A stretch of DNA of 64,000 nt, taken from the NCBI GenBank assembly GCA_009785115.1, contig WQWY01000007.1:1-64000 (forward strand). The letters run 5' to 3'. The notes beneath the pieces were generated by a model. The model ran no database searches. It had not been told where the DNA came from and worked only from the letters and a program-made list of their open reading frames with translations. The number at the start of each line of letters is the position of its first letter. The stretch's first letter is position 1. This DNA comes from Micrococcales bacterium. GTDB lineage: Bacteria; Actinomycetota; Actinomycetes; Actinomycetales; Cellulomonadaceae. A program made the position numbers and the translations under genes. Positions 60,927-64,000 of the stretch are shown here, one piece after another.

Positions 60927-61513
60927 GGCGTCGGTTCCTCGACCAGGTCGAGCTCTACGAGGGGTCGAGAGCGGACCTGCGTCACGAACGGGTCGGCTGC
61001 GCCCCGCCAGCGCTCGGGGGTGACGTAGGTGACGTTGACCTCGCGGCTCAGCCGGGTCTCGATGCCCGCGAGCGCGTCATCGACGGCGCGGCGCGACGGG
61101 TGACCGACGAGGAGGAGGTCGATGTCACCAGGCGGCGGGCCTGGTTCGCCGTGGTAGCGGGCCGCCCATGAGCCGTGGACATAGCCTGTGTCGATGCCGT
61201 CGAGGCCGATCAGTGCCTGTTCCAGCAGGCGCGCCGGACCGTAGGTGACTACTAGAAGCTGCCGCAACGGTGCGGTCGCCGGGTTGTCCGTCGCGGGACT
61301 GAGCACCACGGCCCGGCCGACCCGCTCCCCCGCCAAGAACCCCGCGTCGAGCAGCCGACGCACCTCGCGCGAGACCGTGGGCTCTGGGGTGTCGAGCAAG
61401 CGGGCAAGGTCGGCCGCTGTCACCGGCTTCGTCGCGGTGAGCACGTGCAACAACAGCCGAGCCTGGAGCGCGGAACGGAAGATCGGCACCAACGCCGGCG
61501 CCTCTGTTCTCAT
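60923..61513 (-). CDS. HTH-nucleotidyltransferase (MNT) antitoxin-like protein
   Basis: A 196-residue protein. Residues 18-65 form a winged helix (ARLLLHVLTATKPVTAADLARLLDTPEPTVSREVRRLL); residues 110-165 a minimal nucleotidyltransferase with GSWAARYHGEPG and GDIDLLLVG (Asp130, Asp132). In HEPN/MNT pairs the nucleotidyltransferase modifies or masks the HEPN toxin. The HTH probably represses its own promoter, where an inverted repeat lies at 61528-61544. Start ATG 61513 has TGATAT about eight bases upstream (leaderless); ATG 61522 is an alternative. Confidence 0.85.
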   Translation of the reverse strand: MRTEAPALVPIFRSALQARLLLHVLTATKPVTAADLARLLDTPEPTVSREVRRLLDAGFLAGERVGRAVVLSPATDNPATAPLRQLLVVTYGPARLLEQALIGLDGIDTGYVHGSWAARYHGEPGPPPGDIDLLLVGHPSRRAVDDALAGIETRLSREVNVTYVTPERWRGAADPFVTQVRSRPLVELDLVEEPTP

Positions 61514-61527
61514 ATAACGCATGATAT

Positions 61528-61544
61528 CACTCGTCAAACGAGTG
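61528..61544 (-). promoter_or_regulatory. Inverted-repeat operator of the HEPN/MNT operon
   Basis: CACTCGT-CAA-ACGAGTG, a perfect 7-bp inverted repeat 15 bases before the HTH-MNT start; GATATC (61523-61528) adjoins it. Expected site of autorepression by the HTH domain. Confidence 0.6.
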
Positions 61545-61720
61545 TCTCGGGAGTGAGTGTCGGCCGCGCGGACGGCAGTACGTCGGGTATCGATGCTCAT
61601 CAACATGCATCTGACGCTACTCACCACTACCGACACGACCTTCACGAACCATCAGACGTGGGCCGACCTTCGCACCTGTCTGCTGCACAGGTGGACAGCA
61701 AGGCATATCGAGCACCGTGG

Positions 61721-63508
61721 TCAGTAGCCGCCGGTCGGTTCGGGGGCTGGGGTCTGGAGGCCGGAGGGGTCGATGGGCGGCCAGGGCTGGGGGTCTTCGA
61801 CGGTCGCGGAGCCGTCGGGGTGGATCTGGACCACCTGCCAGGTGATGAAGGCTCGGGTCGTCGGGTCCCACTGGAGCACGGTCATCTCGGCCGTGCCGCT
61901 CAGTGGCCCCAGGGTGACCTCGCCGGCCACGGCCCCGCCTGAGGAGGCCGAGATGTAACGGATGCCGCTGCCCACCTGTATGGGGTCGGTGCGTGTGTGC
62001 ATGTGCCCGCTCAGCGACACCGGGGCGCACCCGCGCTCCAGGCTCGGGGTCGCGACCCTCGGGTTGTGGACGAGCAGCACGTCGACGCCGCGAGCCCTGC
62101 ACGCCTGGTCAGCGATCCGCGCCCCGGCCTGTGCCTCGGTCTCGTCGCGGGTCGAGGCGCTCTGGCCGAACAGGGTCTGGTTCGGGTCGGCGTCACCGAA
62201 GAACCTGATGCCTCCCACGCTGACCACCGACCCCGACAGGACCGTCGCCCCGGCGCGAGCGTAGGCGCGGGTCGTGGTCCGTGAGTCGTGGTTGCCAGCG
62301 ACAGCGACCAGCCGCACCCGGTCCGGGATCGCGCGGGCGAACGTCTGCACGCACTGTTCCTCGACCGAGGTGCCGTTGATCGTGGTGTCCCCGGCGTCGA
62401 TCACGACGCGGGCGTCGGACAACCTCACCAGGGTGCTGATGACGCGCGCCATCCCGACGTTGCAGTGCAGGTCAGAGACGAGCACGACGGTGACGGGCTT
62501 GGCCGTCGGGCTCGCGGTGGCCGACCCGGGCCGAGGGGAGGCAGCCTGCTCCGGCTGGGCAGGAGCAGCCGGCTGGGCCGGGGTACCCACCTGTGCCGGG
62601 GTCTGTGTCTGGGGCGAGGTGCCTGGCTCATCGAGGACGTCCGGCTGGTCGGGCACCTGCGGCTCCGTCTGACCGGTCTCGGGTACCTGGGTGCGTGCGG
62701 CGAGCTCGCTCCTGGCCTCGTAGCCAGACCAGGCGATCTCCAGGGCCTCTTGGGCGCCGTCGTAGAACTCGTCGTTCTGCCTGATCGTGGTGATGACCAT
62801 GGCCGAGTAGGTGTCGATGATGCCGCCCAGCCGCCCCGTGATCCGCGCACCCTCCAGCGCGGTGCCCTCGAACACCGGTGACGCCTCCGTGCCCGAGAGG
62901 TTCGGGCGGTCTCTCGGCGCCAGCGAGCTGGTCAGCACCGTGGCCCCGAGCAGGACGATCATGGTGCTCGCGACGAGCACCCGGGCGCGCGGGCGCAGCC
63001 CGACCACCAGCTCTTCACGGCGCTGAGGCCCGAGCATCCTGCGCAGGACGACCCAGGTCGCGACGAGCACCACCAGAGCCCCCACGGTGCGCCAGGCGGC
63101 GTCGATCACCAGCGCGACCGCGACCGAGCGGATCTCCGTGCTCAGGCCGGTGAACAGCCCGACGTACTGGTCGAGATCCTCTTGCAGGGCGATCAGCGTC
63201 TCCGCCTGACCGACCCCGGTGGCGTCCTGCGGGATCTCCTGCACCACCGCGCGGACCCCGAGGGTGAGCGGCATCGGAGAGTCGACCTGCAGCGTCCCCA
63301 GCGGGCCGACGTCCAGAGTCATCGTGGAGTCGGTGGTCACGTCGAAGCGTGCCTCGTGCGGGCCGATCGCCCCCCGGGTGGTCGCGGTGGTCACCCCGAA
63401 GACCAGGGACGTCACGATCACCACGAGCACACCCACGGCGTGCCAGAACCACCAGGACACCGCGTGTCGCGGCCTCCCGGTGGCGCGTCGCCAGCGGAGT
63501 CTGGTCAT
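61721..63508 (-). CDS. Membrane-anchored metallophosphoesterase
   Basis: A 595-residue protein with three membrane segments (about 20-42, 133-155, 173-196), a Pro/Ala/Gln-rich outer linker (about 270-330) and a C-terminal calcineurin-like phosphoesterase with SDLHCN, DAGDTT, GNHDSR, VHNP and GHMHTRTD, the complete metal-binding set. The catalytic domain should be outside the cell. Substrate unknown. ATG at 63508 follows TACGCT by eight bases; no Shine-Dalgarno (leaderless). Its 3' end is duplicated in decayed form at 56542-56609. Confidence 0.88.
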   Translation of the reverse strand: MTRLRWRRATGRPRHAVSWWFWHAVGVLVVIVTSLVFGVTTATTRGAIGPHEARFDVTTDSTMTLDVGPLGTLQVDSPMPLTLGVRAVVQEIPQDATGVGQAETLIALQEDLDQYVGLFTGLSTEIRSVAVALVIDAAWRTVGALVVLVATWVVLRRMLGPQRREELVVGLRPRARVLVASTMIVLLGATVLTSSLAPRDRPNLSGTEASPVFEGTALEGARITGRLGGIIDTYSAMVITTIRQNDEFYDGAQEALEIAWSGYEARSELAARTQVPETGQTEPQVPDQPDVLDEPGTSPQTQTPAQVGTPAQPAAPAQPEQAASPRPGSATASPTAKPVTVVLVSDLHCNVGMARVISTLVRLSDARVVIDAGDTTINGTSVEEQCVQTFARAIPDRVRLVAVAGNHDSRTTTRAYARAGATVLSGSVVSVGGIRFFGDADPNQTLFGQSASTRDETEAQAGARIADQACRARGVDVLLVHNPRVATPSLERGCAPVSLSGHMHTRTDPIQVGSGIRYISASSGGAVAGEVTLGPLSGTAEMTVLQWDPTTRAFITWQVVQIHPDGSATVEDPQPWPPIDPSGLQTPAPEPTGGY

Positions 63509-63562
63509 GATCGACCAGCGTAGGACGCTTCCGCCGGTCCTGTCCGTGGGGAGCGGCCAGAC

Positions 63563-64000
63563 TCACAGGTCCAGCGGACGGTTCTTGCCCAGCCCGCCGA
63601 GGAACGACGGGCCTGAGAGCGCGAGCTCTTCGGCGTACTCCTCGGCCCAGCCGCCGAAGGGCCGGACCGCGAGCGCCTCGTTGGACATCCGGGGGTCGGT
63701 GGTGAGCTCGGTGACGCAGAACGAGGGGATCGCCAGGTTCGTCACCGGCCCGCCACGCTCCACCTCCGCGATCGTCAGCGGCGCGTTGGCGGCCAGGAAC
63801 TCGTCGAGCACCCAGCCGTCCTCGCCCAACCAGACGGCGTGACGCAGCTTGGCGACCCGGTGACCGCCGCGCAGCACCATCTGGATCGCGACCTCGGGCT
63901 CGATCTGCCGCTCCGCCTCGTACCGGGTGCCCTCGACCATGGGGCCCTTGACGGTCACCGCGGCGAAGTCGACCTCGGCGGCGTGCTCACGCAGCAGGCT
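63563..64000 (-). CDS. CYTH-domain protein, 5' end outside the window
   Basis: The last 145 residues of a CYTH domain (triphosphatase tunnel metalloenzyme fold): AAVTVKGPMVEGTRYEAERQIE, KLRHAVWLGEDGWVLDEFLAANAPLTIAEVE and VTELTTDPRMSNEAL. CYTH proteins hydrolyse triphosphates or polyphosphate or make cAMP. The frame is open to 64000. It ends 54 bases before the metallophosphoesterase start, same strand. Confidence 0.88.
   Translation of the reverse strand, partial: SLLREHAAEVDFAAVTVKGPMVEGTRYEAERQIEPEVAIQMVLRGGHRVAKLRHAVWLGEDGWVLDEFLAANAPLTIAEVERGGPVTNLAIPSFCVTELTTDPRMSNEALAVRPFGGWAEEYAEELALSGPSFLGGLGKNRPLDL

Overview
The window is high-GC bacterial DNA with many GTG and some TTG starts, ATGA/GTGA stop-start overlaps, several apparently leaderless genes and a CIRCE-hrcA-dnaJ-rsmE-hemolysin/ybeY/phoH/era/recO/uppS gene order. 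This fits an actinobacterium of the order Micrococcales, perhaps near Cellulomonadaceae. No rRNA, tRNA, CRISPR array or transposase was seen. Most of the window is core housekeeping sequence interrupted by small accessory islands.

Layout. 1-2790 is an accessory stretch: two WXG100/ESAT-6-like genes with the start of a third gene running off the left edge, a YefM-YoeB toxin-antitoxin pair, and an HTH/PIN pair. Scattered in it are short decayed copies of the neighbouring dusB 3' end and of the PIN gene. 2790-9384 is core sequence: dusB, glyS, a small membrane protein, uppS, recO and leuA, the last preceded by a leucine-rich leader peptide with a hairpin. 9395-24285 is one leftward operon of about 15 kb with overlapping or nearly abutting genes: PP2C phosphatase, FHA protein, Ser/Thr kinase, a 2028-residue Ig-like/FN3 surface protein, MoxR ATPase, DUF58, a TgpA-like protein lacking the usual catalytic Cys and His, and an RDD-FHA protein. 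24426-42591 is mainly core (era, CBS transporter, ybeY, phoH, ppdK, rsmE, dnaJ, hrcA with CIRCE, DUF3097, membrane proteins, hemW, lepA).

42754-48178 holds an orphan PemK-like gene, rpsT, an HTH-TPR regulator preceded by a 44-residue secreted peptide gene, and two EAL-type genes, then holA. comEC and comEA follow. 50727-52588 is a small variable island with a DUF3800-like gene and a divergent DHH-like gene. degV and leuS follow.

56542-61732 is a second accessory island, visibly lower in GC over the large gene: a 1226-residue STAND-type NTPase and a HEPN/nucleotidyltransferase pair. The downstream metallophosphoesterase gene's 3' end is duplicated in decayed form at the far side of the island, the same architecture as at dusB. 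The window ends inside a CYTH-domain gene.

The most promising candidates for something undescribed are the secreted peptide plus HTH-TPR regulator locus (RRNPP-like signalling layout in an actinobacterium), the kinase/phosphatase/FHA-controlled surface-protein operon, and the two islands that share a duplicated core-gene 3' end.
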